Source: Pseudohalioglobus sediminis
GTDB lineage: Bacteria > Pseudomonadota > Gammaproteobacteria > Pseudomonadales > Halieaceae
DNA length: 64,000 nucleotides
Direction of reading: 5' to 3'
Assembly: GCF_008370495.1 (NCBI RefSeq)
Contig: NZ_VTUX01000005.1
Span: forward strand, 1-64,000
Below, in pieces: positions 57,564 to 64,000 of the stretch. Made by a program: the position numbers and the translations under genes. Below the pieces are notes generated by a model. The model was given only the letters and a program-made list of their open reading frames with translations. It did no database searches and was not told the origin of the DNA. Within the stretch, counting starts at the first letter, position 1. Each line of letters begins with the position of its first letter.

Positions 57564-57564
57564 C

Positions 57565-57942
57565 TCAGGCCAGCAGTTTCCAGCCCACGGCAGCCAGACA
57601 GGCCCAACCGGCGATGAAGGAGAGACCGCCTATCGGTGTCACCGCACCCAACCACCTGGTATCGGTGAGGGCGAGCAGATACAGGCTGCCAGAGAAGATC
57701 AGGATGCCCATAAAAAACAACCAGCCGGCGCTTTTCAACATCACCGTTTGCGGCTGGCTGAGTGCAATAATGCCCACCGCCAGCAGGGCCAGGGAGTGGT
57801 AAAAGTGATACTGAACCGCCGTTTCAAAAACCCCGGTCAGGTAATCGTCGAGTTTGCCGCGCAGGGCATGCGCGCCAAAGGCACCAAAAGCCACAGCGAA
57901 CATGCCGCTGAGTGATGCAAGTGTGATGAACAGCTTGGCCAT
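57565..57942 (-). CDS. DUF423 membrane protein (YgdD-like)
   Basis: 125 aa with four predicted TM helices. Family features: [44 protein letters not shown] and [12 protein letters not shown]. Small inner-membrane family without assigned function. Downstream of the rpoH terminator on the same strand. Confidence 0.93.
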   Translation of the reverse strand: MAKLFITLASLSGMFAVAFGAFGAHALRGKLDDYLTGVFETAVQYHFYHSLALLAVGIIALSQPQTVMLKSAGWLFFMGILIFSGSLYLLALTDTRWLGAVTPIGGLSFIAGWACLAAVGWKLLA

Positions 57943-57991
57943 GAGAGAAGTGTAACCCAGTCGTCAGTGATCGGGGCAATCACCCCTGAAC

Positions 57992-58026
57992 AAAAAAAAC
58001 CCACCGCGCTGGTGTGCGGGGTGGGC
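57992..58026 (-). terminator. Rho-independent terminator of rpoH
   Basis: CCCACC / GGTGGG stem (58000-58005 and 58020-58025) with a further imperfect inner stem. The eight A residues at 57992-57999 form the T-run on the minus strand. It lies 45 nt past the rpoH stop. Confidence 0.8.
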
Positions 58027-58070
58027 TATTGGATTCGTCTGGACCCTGCGGGAACGAGCTGTGCCTGCGC

Positions 58071-58925
58071 TCAGGCGGCTATGGCCGCCTTCAGCTTTTT
58101 CATCGCATTTGCCTCCAGCTGGCGAATTCGCTCAGCGGAAACACCGTACCGGTCAGCAAGCTCGTGCAGAGTGGCTTTCTCTTCTGCGAGCCAACGCTGG
58201 GCGAGAATATCGCGGCTGCGCTCATCCAGGCCAGCGAGGGCCTGGTGCAGGCGCGCTTCAGAATTGGCCTGCCAGTCGCCCTCTTCTACCTCTACAGCGG
58301 GGTCGGCGTTGCCGTCCTCGAGGTAGTACTGGGGCGCGTGCCAGCCCTCATCATCATCGCCGTCTACCGGCAGGTCGTAAGCCACATCGCGACTGGTCAG
58401 CCGACCTTCCATGCGTTGCACTTCCTTGACATCAACGCCGAGATCATCGGCCACAGCCTGCGCCTCGTCTGCGCTCAACCATGACAGGCTCTTTTTCTGG
58501 CTGCGCAGGTTGAAGAACAACTTGCGCTGGGCCTTGGTTGTCGCCACCTTGACGATACGCCAGTTGCGCAGGATGAACTCGTGCATCTCCGCCTTGATCC
58601 AGTGCACTGCGAAAGACACCAGACGCACCCCTTTTTCGGGGTCAAAACGCTTCACGGCCTTCATCAGGCCAACATTACCTTCCTGGATCAGGTCACCCTC
58701 AGCCAAACCGTAACCGGAATAGCTGCGCGCGATGTGCACCACAAAACGCAGGTGCGACATGACCAGTTCGCGGGCCGCGTCCAGGTTGCCGTTGTAGTAC
58801 AGGTCCTCGGCCAGCTCACGTTCGCGTTCCGGGCTCAGTATCGGGATGCTGCTCACCGCCTGAACGTAGGCTGCGAGATTGGCTCCCGGTACCATCTGGT
58901 CTACAGGTTGTAAGCTTTTAGTCAT
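58071..58925 (-). CDS. rpoH: heat-shock sigma factor RpoH (sigma32)
   Basis: 284 aa from ATG 58925, the length of E. coli RpoH. A GGAG site lies 8 nt upstream, which favours it over the ATG at 58943. Region 2 has LVMSHLRFVVHIARSYSGYGL and the -10 recognition helix; the RpoH box is represented by QRKLFFNLRSQKKSL; region 4 helix-turn-helix near the C-terminus (ELADRYGVSAERIRQLE). Directs RNA polymerase to heat-shock promoters. Unusually, its upstream region carries a perfect CIRCE operator overlapping a sigmaE-like promoter. Confidence 0.98.
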   Translation of the reverse strand: MTKSLQPVDQMVPGANLAAYVQAVSSIPILSPERERELAEDLYYNGNLDAARELVMSHLRFVVHIARSYSGYGLAEGDLIQEGNVGLMKAVKRFDPEKGVRLVSFAVHWIKAEMHEFILRNWRIVKVATTKAQRKLFFNLRSQKKSLSWLSADEAQAVADDLGVDVKEVQRMEGRLTSRDVAYDLPVDGDDDEGWHAPQYYLEDGNADPAVEVEEGDWQANSEARLHQALAGLDERSRDILAQRWLAEEKATLHELADRYGVSAERIRQLEANAMKKLKAAIAA

Positions 58926-58952
58926 CTTGGTTTCTCCATTCATCCCGCAATA

Positions 58953-58979
58953 TTAGCACTCCTTATATTAGAGTGCTAA
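58953..58979. promoter_or_regulatory. perfect CIRCE element (HrcA operator)
   Basis: TTAGCACTC-N9-GAGTGCTAA, identical to the CIRCE consensus in both arms and with the standard 9-nt spacer. It ends 27 nt before the rpoH ATG and overlaps the predicted -10 region, where bound HrcA would block transcription. Confidence 0.95.
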
Positions 58980-58994
58980 TTTCGGGAAAGTTCC
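58968..58994 (-). promoter_or_regulatory. sigmaE-like promoter of rpoH
   Basis: On the minus strand GGAACTT (58994-58988) and TCTAA (58972-58968) with 15 nt between them, close to the known RpoE consensus (GGAACTT, ~15-16 nt, TCTAA or TCTGA). E. coli rpoH also has an RpoE-dependent promoter. The -10 lies in the CIRCE right arm and spacer. Start of transcription would be near 58961. Confidence 0.6.
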
Positions 58995-59052
58995 CTCGAG
59001 ACCCCTGAATAGACCCCTTTTCTGCATTGAAAACAAATAGTTATGGCCGTGC

Positions 59053-60183
59053 TTAAGGATTATACGTGCCGCTGCGCCAGCCGGCGAGGTGCAGAACCGA
59101 ACAGAAGTGCCCGAATCGGGTCAGCTCCATGCTGACCAGCTCGCCCTGCGGGGTTTTGTGGACCCTGATGCCCTCTGACTCCCAGAGACCCTGATCGCCG
59201 TTGCTGCAGGTATAGCTGCCAAACAGGCGCGAATGGTCATTTTGCTCAAAGAGGCAGTCTTCACTGCCCAGCACTCGGGTGCTGATGGTGAGGTCGTTCA
59301 AGGGGCCGGTGATAGCAAATTCGGCGTGGCTGTCCTCGGCGGGAAATGCCGCACATTTCGGGCCGCCCATGACCTGGTTGGCCTCGTAGCTACCGAGGTC
59401 CTCCTCGGTGAACTCCCTGCCCGGCAGCTCTGCTGCCCGCGCGACCGCATCCTCCAGCCTGAATTCGTCGCGATGCAGCACGGATACCGTTTCGCGCCGC
59501 TCGCCCTCCTCCGGATTTACCTCCATCTCGATGGCGATCTGGTGATCCGTCACGGCATAGATAAAGCCTGCGAATTGACCGTTGCTGACGCTGCCCCCGG
59601 TACAGGCGTAGTCGCCCGTAAAAGCTTCCCTGGCGCGCATCGCGGAGGCGTCACTGACCGCGAACTGACCGCTGTACTCACAGACCACGCGCTCTGAAAA
59701 ACGCTGCTCTACGATGCGGATTTCACTACCGAGCACTGAAATCTGGACGGCCTCGTGCTCAGTAGTCCGGTACGCGATGCTGCCGAGCAGTTCGCCGTAC
59801 CACTGGCCGTCGAACGCCTCTCGCTGGTGCGGCAGGAATGTTGGCGCCAGGCGGTAGGTGTCATCGCGTTGCAACCTGCGCATCAGCTCGCTGCTGGCTT
59901 CGAACCCGCGGGTGCTGAGGCGGCAGTCATCGTGGGAGCCACCACAAAGCGCGTCTTCACCCGCCTCCCAGCCAGCGAATGCGTAGCCCTGTTCAGCACG
60001 TGGCAGGAACACATCTTCGAAATAGGTATCGACAACATCGATCAGGCAGGGCTGCTCCGCTGTACAGGTGTAAGCGCCGGAAACAGACTCAACGTGGCCC
60101 CCCTCAGGAGGGTTAACCGCAACTTTGCAGGCCGATACGGCGAGCACCATGGGAAACAATGACAACCAACGCACTAGCAGCAC
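59053..60183 (-). CDS. Cys-rich lipoprotein with divergent InlB-like repeat
   Basis: 376 aa, GTG start; an alternative GTG lies 3 codons further in. Lipoprotein signal with lipobox VSAC (Cys19). Residues ~28-115 (GGHVESVSGAYTC...GYAFAGWEAGEDALCGG) match the Cys-paired, divergent InlB-B-like repeat style frequent in marine gammaproteobacterial surface proteins. The rest consists of beta-rich segments with repeated aromatic-Thr-Cys motifs (FTGDYACTGG, LFGSYTCSNG). Probably outer-membrane-anchored; function unknown. Sits between ftsX and rpoH, where these genes are usually adjacent. Confidence 0.82.
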   Translation of the reverse strand: MLLVRWLSLFPMVLAVSACKVAVNPPEGGHVESVSGAYTCTAEQPCLIDVVDTYFEDVFLPRAEQGYAFAGWEAGEDALCGGSHDDCRLSTRGFEASSELMRRLQRDDTYRLAPTFLPHQREAFDGQWYGELLGSIAYRTTEHEAVQISVLGSEIRIVEQRFSERVVCEYSGQFAVSDASAMRAREAFTGDYACTGGSVSNGQFAGFIYAVTDHQIAIEMEVNPEEGERRETVSVLHRDEFRLEDAVARAAELPGREFTEEDLGSYEANQVMGGPKCAAFPAEDSHAEFAITGPLNDLTISTRVLGSEDCLFEQNDHSRLFGSYTCSNGDQGLWESEGIRVHKTPQGELVSMELTRFGHFCSVLHLAGWRSGTYNP

Positions 60184-60346
60184 ACTCCTGCAAAAAAACG
60201 GGGGCGGTTTATGCCAAAAAGCTATTAACGCGCCCGGTTATAGAATTTTGGGGAGATAATAAATGTCGACCGCTGCGCTGCCAAGAATTTCATACGGAAA
60301 TGTTGCGTTAATTCGGTACTGCCCCGGCAGCAGGCCCCGTAGCGCG

Positions 60347-61315
60347 TTAGCGCGGCTCGATTTCGGCAAGATGGCGCGTCACGGCAAGCCAGGCGCCGGC
60401 GAGTCCAAGCAATCCGCCCAGCACCAACAGATTAAGCGCGCCCATGACGCCGAGCCCGTCCAGTGAGAAATCACTACTGTAGAGTGCAGCGAGTCGTGCC
60501 ACCGGCTTGCCCAGGTACCAGAGGGAGGCACTCACCAGCAGTGCTGCGACCAGACCGCCGCCGAATCCATACCAGAGCCCGGTGTAAAGGAAGGGGCGAC
60601 GCACAAAGGGATTGCTACCCCCCACCAGCTTGACGATAACGATTTCTTCCCGGCGGCTTTCAATCGCCAGCTTGATGGTATTACCCAGAATCAGCACGAC
60701 ACCGAATACCAGCAGTACGCCCAGAGCCAGCACCAGGCGCTGGCTCAACTCCATAATACTGTTGAGGCGTTGTAACCACTCCATGTCCAGCACGGCTTCC
60801 GCGACCCCTTCACGGTCGGCCAGTTCGCCCTTGAGCGTAACAACCGCGTCCTCGGCAAGGCCGCTGGCGGGGGAGACTAACAGCAGGTCCGGGAGCGGAT
60901 TGTCCTCCAGGCTGGACAGCACGTCAGCAAACCCGGACAGAGCGCTGAACTCGGCCAGGGCGTCCTGTCGGGACACGAACTCAACCGTTGCCACATCATC
61001 GCGCTGCTCAAGTGCCGCTGCCAGTTCCTGGCCCTCGGCGGCAGATAATTGCTCCTCGAGGAACAGTGATATCTGGGAAGGGCTCTCCCATCCCGCACTC
61101 AGTTCGCGCGCATTATCGAGCGCCACGTTCAGGCCCACGGGAAGCGCCAGGGCAATGCCTATCACCATAAACGTCATCAGCGTAGACAGCTTGTTGGTCA
61201 ACACGCGATGCAGGCTGTCCGCGGCGGACAGCCGGTGGTGGCGCAACCAGGCGTCGTAGCGGTTGGCGATGCTGGCCCGGCTCTGTCGCGCCCCCTCGCG
61301 TCGCGCAGCTGTCAT
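60347..61315 (-). CDS. ftsX: cell division permease-like protein FtsX
   Basis: 322 aa. A cytoplasmic N-terminus (~1-45), TM1 (LMTFMVIGIALALPVG), a large periplasmic domain (~65-185) and three C-terminal TM helices, the FtsX/MacB topology. With FtsE it forms an ABC-type complex at the division site that controls murein hydrolases through periplasmic activators; EnvC, encoded at 7-8 kb, is the E. coli partner. The start ATGA overlaps the ftsE stop. Confidence 0.97.
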   Translation of the reverse strand: MTAARREGARQSRASIANRYDAWLRHHRLSAADSLHRVLTNKLSTLMTFMVIGIALALPVGLNVALDNARELSAGWESPSQISLFLEEQLSAAEGQELAAALEQRDDVATVEFVSRQDALAEFSALSGFADVLSSLEDNPLPDLLLVSPASGLAEDAVVTLKGELADREGVAEAVLDMEWLQRLNSIMELSQRLVLALGVLLVFGVVLILGNTIKLAIESRREEIVIVKLVGGSNPFVRRPFLYTGLWYGFGGGLVAALLVSASLWYLGKPVARLAALYSSDFSLDGLGVMGALNLLVLGGLLGLAGAWLAVTRHLAEIEPR

Positions 61316-61977
61316 GCCACACCCCCATTCACCAGCCGCCCTTCCTTGAGTGTCAGGATGCGGTGGCGCAGTCGCGAAATCAGGGCGAGATCGTGGCTGG
61401 CAATCAGCACCGTCACACCTACCTGGTTGAAATCCTCGAACAAGCGCATGATCTCCGCAGAAAGTTCCGGGTCGAGATTGCCGGTGGGCTCGTCAGCGAG
61501 CAGTATCCTGGGGCGACACACCACGGCCCTGGCGATGCCCACCCGCTGCTGCTCACCGCCGGACAGGGTCAGCGGCATGGCGCGTTCTTTGCTCAGCAGG
61601 CCGACCTTGTCGAGTGCGGCACGGACCCGGCGCCCCACTTCACGGTAGTCATAGCCACCGATAACCAGCGGCAGGGCGACGTTGTCAAAGACGGGGCGAT
61701 CAAAGAGCAGCTGGTGGTTCTGGAACACCACACCAATGTTGCGGCGATGGCCCGGGATGCCGCGTTTGCCCACAGTCGCCAGGTCGACGCCATCCACCAA
61801 CACCTTGCCGCGGGTAGCCCGGTCCATCAGCATTATCAGCCGCATCAGGGTGCTCTTGCCGGCGCCCGAATGCCCGGTGAGAAAGACCAGGTCATCCTTG
61901 GCAATATCAAAGCTGACCTCACGCAGGGCGTCGTGGCCCTCCGCGTAGCGTTTGCTGACGCGCTGGAAGCTGATCAT
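61312..61977 (-). CDS. ftsE: cell division ATP-binding protein FtsE
   Basis: 221 aa. ABC ATPase with Walker A GHSGAGKST, Q-loop VFQNHQLL, signature LSGGEQQRV, Walker B ILLADEP and H-loop ASHD. Powers FtsX-mediated activation of septal murein hydrolases. ATGA overlaps on both sides (ftsY before, ftsX after) indicate tight translational coupling. Confidence 0.98.
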   Translation of the reverse strand: MISFQRVSKRYAEGHDALREVSFDIAKDDLVFLTGHSGAGKSTLMRLIMLMDRATRGKVLVDGVDLATVGKRGIPGHRRNIGVVFQNHQLLFDRPVFDNVALPLVIGGYDYREVGRRVRAALDKVGLLSKERAMPLTLSGGEQQRVGIARAVVCRPRILLADEPTGNLDPELSAEIMRLFEDFNQVGVTVLIASHDLALISRLRHRILTLKEGRLVNGGVA

Positions 61978-63347
61978 TCGGCCGCTTTATCCGTGGCGAA
62001 GAGCGCTTCTATAAACGGCTCGGCCTGAAATGGCCGCAAGTCGTCCGCGGATTCGCCAATCCCGATAAAGCGAATGGGCAAGCCCAGTTTCTTGGCAATG
62101 GCGAAGATCACACCGCCCTTGGCGGTGCCGTCGAGCTTGGTCAGGGTGATACCGGAAACGCCCACCCACTGGCGGAAATGGTCTGCCTGTGCCAGCGCGT
62201 TCTGGCCGGTGCCCGCGTCCAGTACCAGCATCACCTCGTGTGGCGCACTGTCGTCCAGCTTGCCCATGACCCGGACCACCTTCTTCAATTCTTCCATAAG
62301 GTTGTCCTTGTTGTGCAGGCGGCCCGCCGTGTCAGCTATCAGTACATCCACCTCGCGCGCGCGCGCGGCCTGCAGCGCATCGTATACCACCGAGGCACTA
62401 TCCGCCCCGGTATGCTGCGCCACCACGGGGACGTTGTTCCGCTCGCCCCAGACCTGTAATTGCTCAACGGCGGCAGCGCGGAAAGTGTCACCCGCCGCCA
62501 GCATTACCGTGCGGCCATCCGCCTGCAATCGCTTTGCCAGCTTGCCGATGGTCGTGGTCTTGCCAACGCCATTTACCCCCACCATGAGTATCACGTAGGG
62601 TTTGTGACCACTCACTTCCAATGGCTGTTCACAGGGTTTGAGAAGCGCAAGCAGTTCTTCCTGCAGCGCACCCTGCAAGGCCTCAGGGTTGGTCAGCTCC
62701 TTGCGCGAAACCCGCTGCGTGAGGCGGCCTATGATATCCAGCGTGGCGTCGACGCCCACATCTGCCAACAACAGCCTGGACTCAAGCTCTTCCAGCAATT
62801 CCGCGTCGATTTCCTTGCGCCCCAGGAACAGGTTGCCCAGTCCCTGGACCAGATTGTCACTGGTTCGGCTCAGGCCACGGCGCAGTCGCGAGAGAAAACC
62901 GGGCTTGTCCTGCGGCTGCGGCTGCGGCTGCGGCTGCGGCTGCGGTGACGTTGCCGCAGTCCCTGTGTCAGCCTCTACATCGCTGGCGGCAGCTGGGACC
63001 GGCGCAGTGGCGGGTTCAAGCTGTGGGGGCTGACCGGTATCGCTCTCAGGCTCAGGTTCCGCAGCGACGGCGAGGGTTTCCCCGGCAGGGGCAACCGTAG
63101 ATTCCCCCAGTTCGACACTGTCGCTGCCGGCGTCCGCAGCCTGCGACTCGCTGCTCTCGGCGGGAGTTTGCTGCTCAGGCGCGGCCGCGGATGCTGCGCC
63201 CGGGTCAGCGACCGCTGCTTCGGGCTCGTTGTCTGCCCCCTGCTCTGCCTCGGCGACACTCTCGTCCGAGAGTTCCGGCGACGATGCAGTCGCCTCTTCC
63301 GCAGACGGGCTGGTCTCCGGTTTCTTTTTACGCTTGAAAAATTTCAT
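61974..63347 (-). CDS. ftsY: signal recognition particle receptor FtsY
   Basis: 457 aa from ATG 63347 (MKFFKRKKKPE). An acidic, low-complexity A domain (~10-150, rich in Glu/Ala/Pro, with five PQ repeats) precedes the NG GTPase: GVNGVGKTTTIGKLA, DTFRAAAVEQL, DTAGR, TKLDGTAKGG and GIGESADDLRPF. Docks SRP-ribosome complexes on the inner membrane. The frame is open further upstream but the canonical start and divergence from rsmD support 63347. Confidence 0.97.
   Translation of the reverse strand: MKFFKRKKKPETSPSAEEATASSPELSDESVAEAEQGADNEPEAAVADPGAASAAAPEQQTPAESSESQAADAGSDSVELGESTVAPAGETLAVAAEPEPESDTGQPPQLEPATAPVPAAASDVEADTGTAATSPQPQPQPQPQPQDKPGFLSRLRRGLSRTSDNLVQGLGNLFLGRKEIDAELLEELESRLLLADVGVDATLDIIGRLTQRVSRKELTNPEALQGALQEELLALLKPCEQPLEVSGHKPYVILMVGVNGVGKTTTIGKLAKRLQADGRTVMLAAGDTFRAAAVEQLQVWGERNNVPVVAQHTGADSASVVYDALQAARAREVDVLIADTAGRLHNKDNLMEELKKVVRVMGKLDDSAPHEVMLVLDAGTGQNALAQADHFRQWVGVSGITLTKLDGTAKGGVIFAIAKKLGLPIRFIGIGESADDLRPFQAEPFIEALFATDKAAE
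62911..62946. repeat. hexanucleotide tandem repeat inside ftsY
   Basis: TGCGGC repeated five times plus one near copy (TGCGGT), encoding Pro-Gln repeats in the FtsY A domain. Copy-number change would stay in frame and alter linker length only. Confidence 0.85.
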
Positions 63348-63428
63348 ATCGGTCGTGTTAGAGTTTGCAGTCACCAGAGGGGCGGCCGCGACAGCGCCTA
63401 TCCTACCATCCCTGTATAGAGTGAATAA

Positions 63429-64000
63429 ATGTCGAGAGCGGCAAAAGCGCGCCGTGGACGCGGTCAACTGCGAATCATTGGCGGGCAGTGGCGGGGGCGC
63501 AAGCTGGCGTTTCCGGATATCGAGGGCCTGCGACCGACCACCGACCGCGTGCGTGAGACGGTATTTAACTGGCTGGCTCCTCACCTCCACGCAGCACGCT
63601 GTCTCGACCTGTTCGCCGGCAGCGGAGCGCTCGGCCTGGAGGCGCTGTCACGGGGCGCGGATAGCTGCACATTTGTCGACAGCGCCGCACAAGCCACCAG
63701 GCAGATTCAGGACCACCTGCAAACCCTCGACGCAACACAGCGCGGGCACTGCCGCACCCTGGCAGCGCTGGATTTCCTGAAAGGCCAGCGTGGCCCCTGG
63801 GATATCGTGTTTATCGACCCGCCTTTCGGCAAAGCATTGGTTGAACCCTGTTGTGCATTGCTGCAAAGCAGCGGGGCACTGGCACCCGGTGCCATGGTGT
63901 ACGTTGAGAGCGGGGCGGATGAGTCACTACCTGCCTTACCAGGCGAATGGGAGACTTACCGTGAAAAGCGCGCCGGCGACGTCTGTTATCGCCTGTTCAT
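63429..64000 (+). CDS. rsmD: 16S rRNA (guanine(966)-N2)-methyltransferase RsmD, 3' end cut by window
   Basis: At least 190 codons from ATG 63429, open to the window edge. N-terminal LRIIGGQWRGRKL and LRPTTDRVRETVFNWL, SAM-binding CLDLFAGSGALGLEAL, and catalytic VFIDPPFG (D-P-P-F form) are all RsmD signatures. Methylates G966 of 16S rRNA. Divergent from ftsY with an 81-nt gap, the conserved arrangement. The family length (~195-200 aa) suggests only a few codons are missing. Confidence 0.95.
   Translation, partial: MSRAAKARRGRGQLRIIGGQWRGRKLAFPDIEGLRPTTDRVRETVFNWLAPHLHAARCLDLFAGSGALGLEALSRGADSCTFVDSAAQATRQIQDHLQTLDATQRGHCRTLAALDFLKGQRGPWDIVFIDPPFGKALVEPCCALLQSSGALAPGAMVYVESGADESLPALPGEWETYREKRAGDVCYRLF

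Noticed and set aside
60263..60466. Small plus-strand frame near the ftsX 3' end
   Set aside because: Mostly antisense to ftsX, with no motif or ribosome site.
62911..62946. CRISPR-like or variable repeat array
   Set aside because: Simple hexanucleotide tandem repeat inside ftsY, with no spacers.

Overview
The window looks like a chromosomal core segment of a GC-rich (roughly 60%) gammaproteobacterium. Gene order in several blocks matches the Pseudomonas-type arrangement (ntrC-ntrB / trmL / secB-grxC-rhodanese / gpmI-envC-ctpA / hisBHAF; yggS-proC-yggT-metX-metW-rdgB-hemW; ftsY-ftsE-ftsX-rpoH). Accessory content (SahR-type SAM-cycle locus, selD fused to a flavoprotein domain, multihaem cytochrome, a Cys-rich divergent-repeat lipoprotein) suggests a marine lineage such as Cellvibrionales/Halieaceae. 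That taxonomic guess is inference, not proof. No insertion sequence, prophage, CRISPR array or rRNA was seen.

Layout. 1-4.1 kb: terminator, DUF4124 secreted protein, NtrC operator with sigma54-like promoters, ntrB-ntrC, trmL. 4.1-5.4 kb (minus): rhodanese-grxC-secB. 5.6-10.7 kb (plus): gpmI-envC-ctpA-divergent polysaccharide deacetylase, whose tail runs antisense into hisF. 10.6-13.3 kb (minus): hisB-hisH-hisA-hisF. 13.5-15.2 kb: mutY, yggX, tRNA-Phe and a broken second tRNA-Phe 3' end with its own terminator. 15.3-17.5 kb: Ala/Asp-rich lipoprotein, two-TM K+ channel, DUF2238 protein, GNAT acetyltransferase. 17.6-21.8 kb (minus): rdgC, selU and an NDH-like/SelD fusion. 22-26.8 kb (plus): FAD oxidoreductase, glyoxalase, a PP2C phosphatase/HATPase fusion and its STAS partner. 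26.8-32.6 kb: amidotransferase, PAP2 phosphatase, MJ1255-type glycosyltransferase, octahaem cytochrome with HEAT/TPR-like tail, alpha/beta hydrolase.

32.7-38.1 kb (minus): tkt-epd-pgk-fba, a central carbon operon. It diverges from 38.3-42.8 kb (plus): sahR-metK-ahcY-metF, the SAM/SAH recycling cluster, with a perfect 30-bp palindrome in the shared upstream region. 42.8-48.3 kb: rsmE, VOC protein, membrane esterase (minus), gshB, TonB-like protein, yqgE, ruvX. 48.3-50.5 kb (minus): pilT and pilU. 50.7-56.8 kb (plus): yggS-proC-yggT-metX-metW-DUF4426-rdgB-hemW. 56.9-63.3 kb (minus): trmB, DUF423, rpoH, lipoprotein, ftsX, ftsE, ftsY. 63.4 kb to the end: rsmD, cut by the window edge.

The most notable regulatory signals are a perfect CIRCE (HrcA) operator overlapping a sigmaE-like promoter in front of rpoH, the SahR-type palindrome, and the NtrC box with sigma54-like elements before ntrB. 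Together they give operators for heat/envelope stress, SAH recycling and nitrogen control. The least standard gene sets are the glyoxalase/partner-switch cluster and the SelD fusion.
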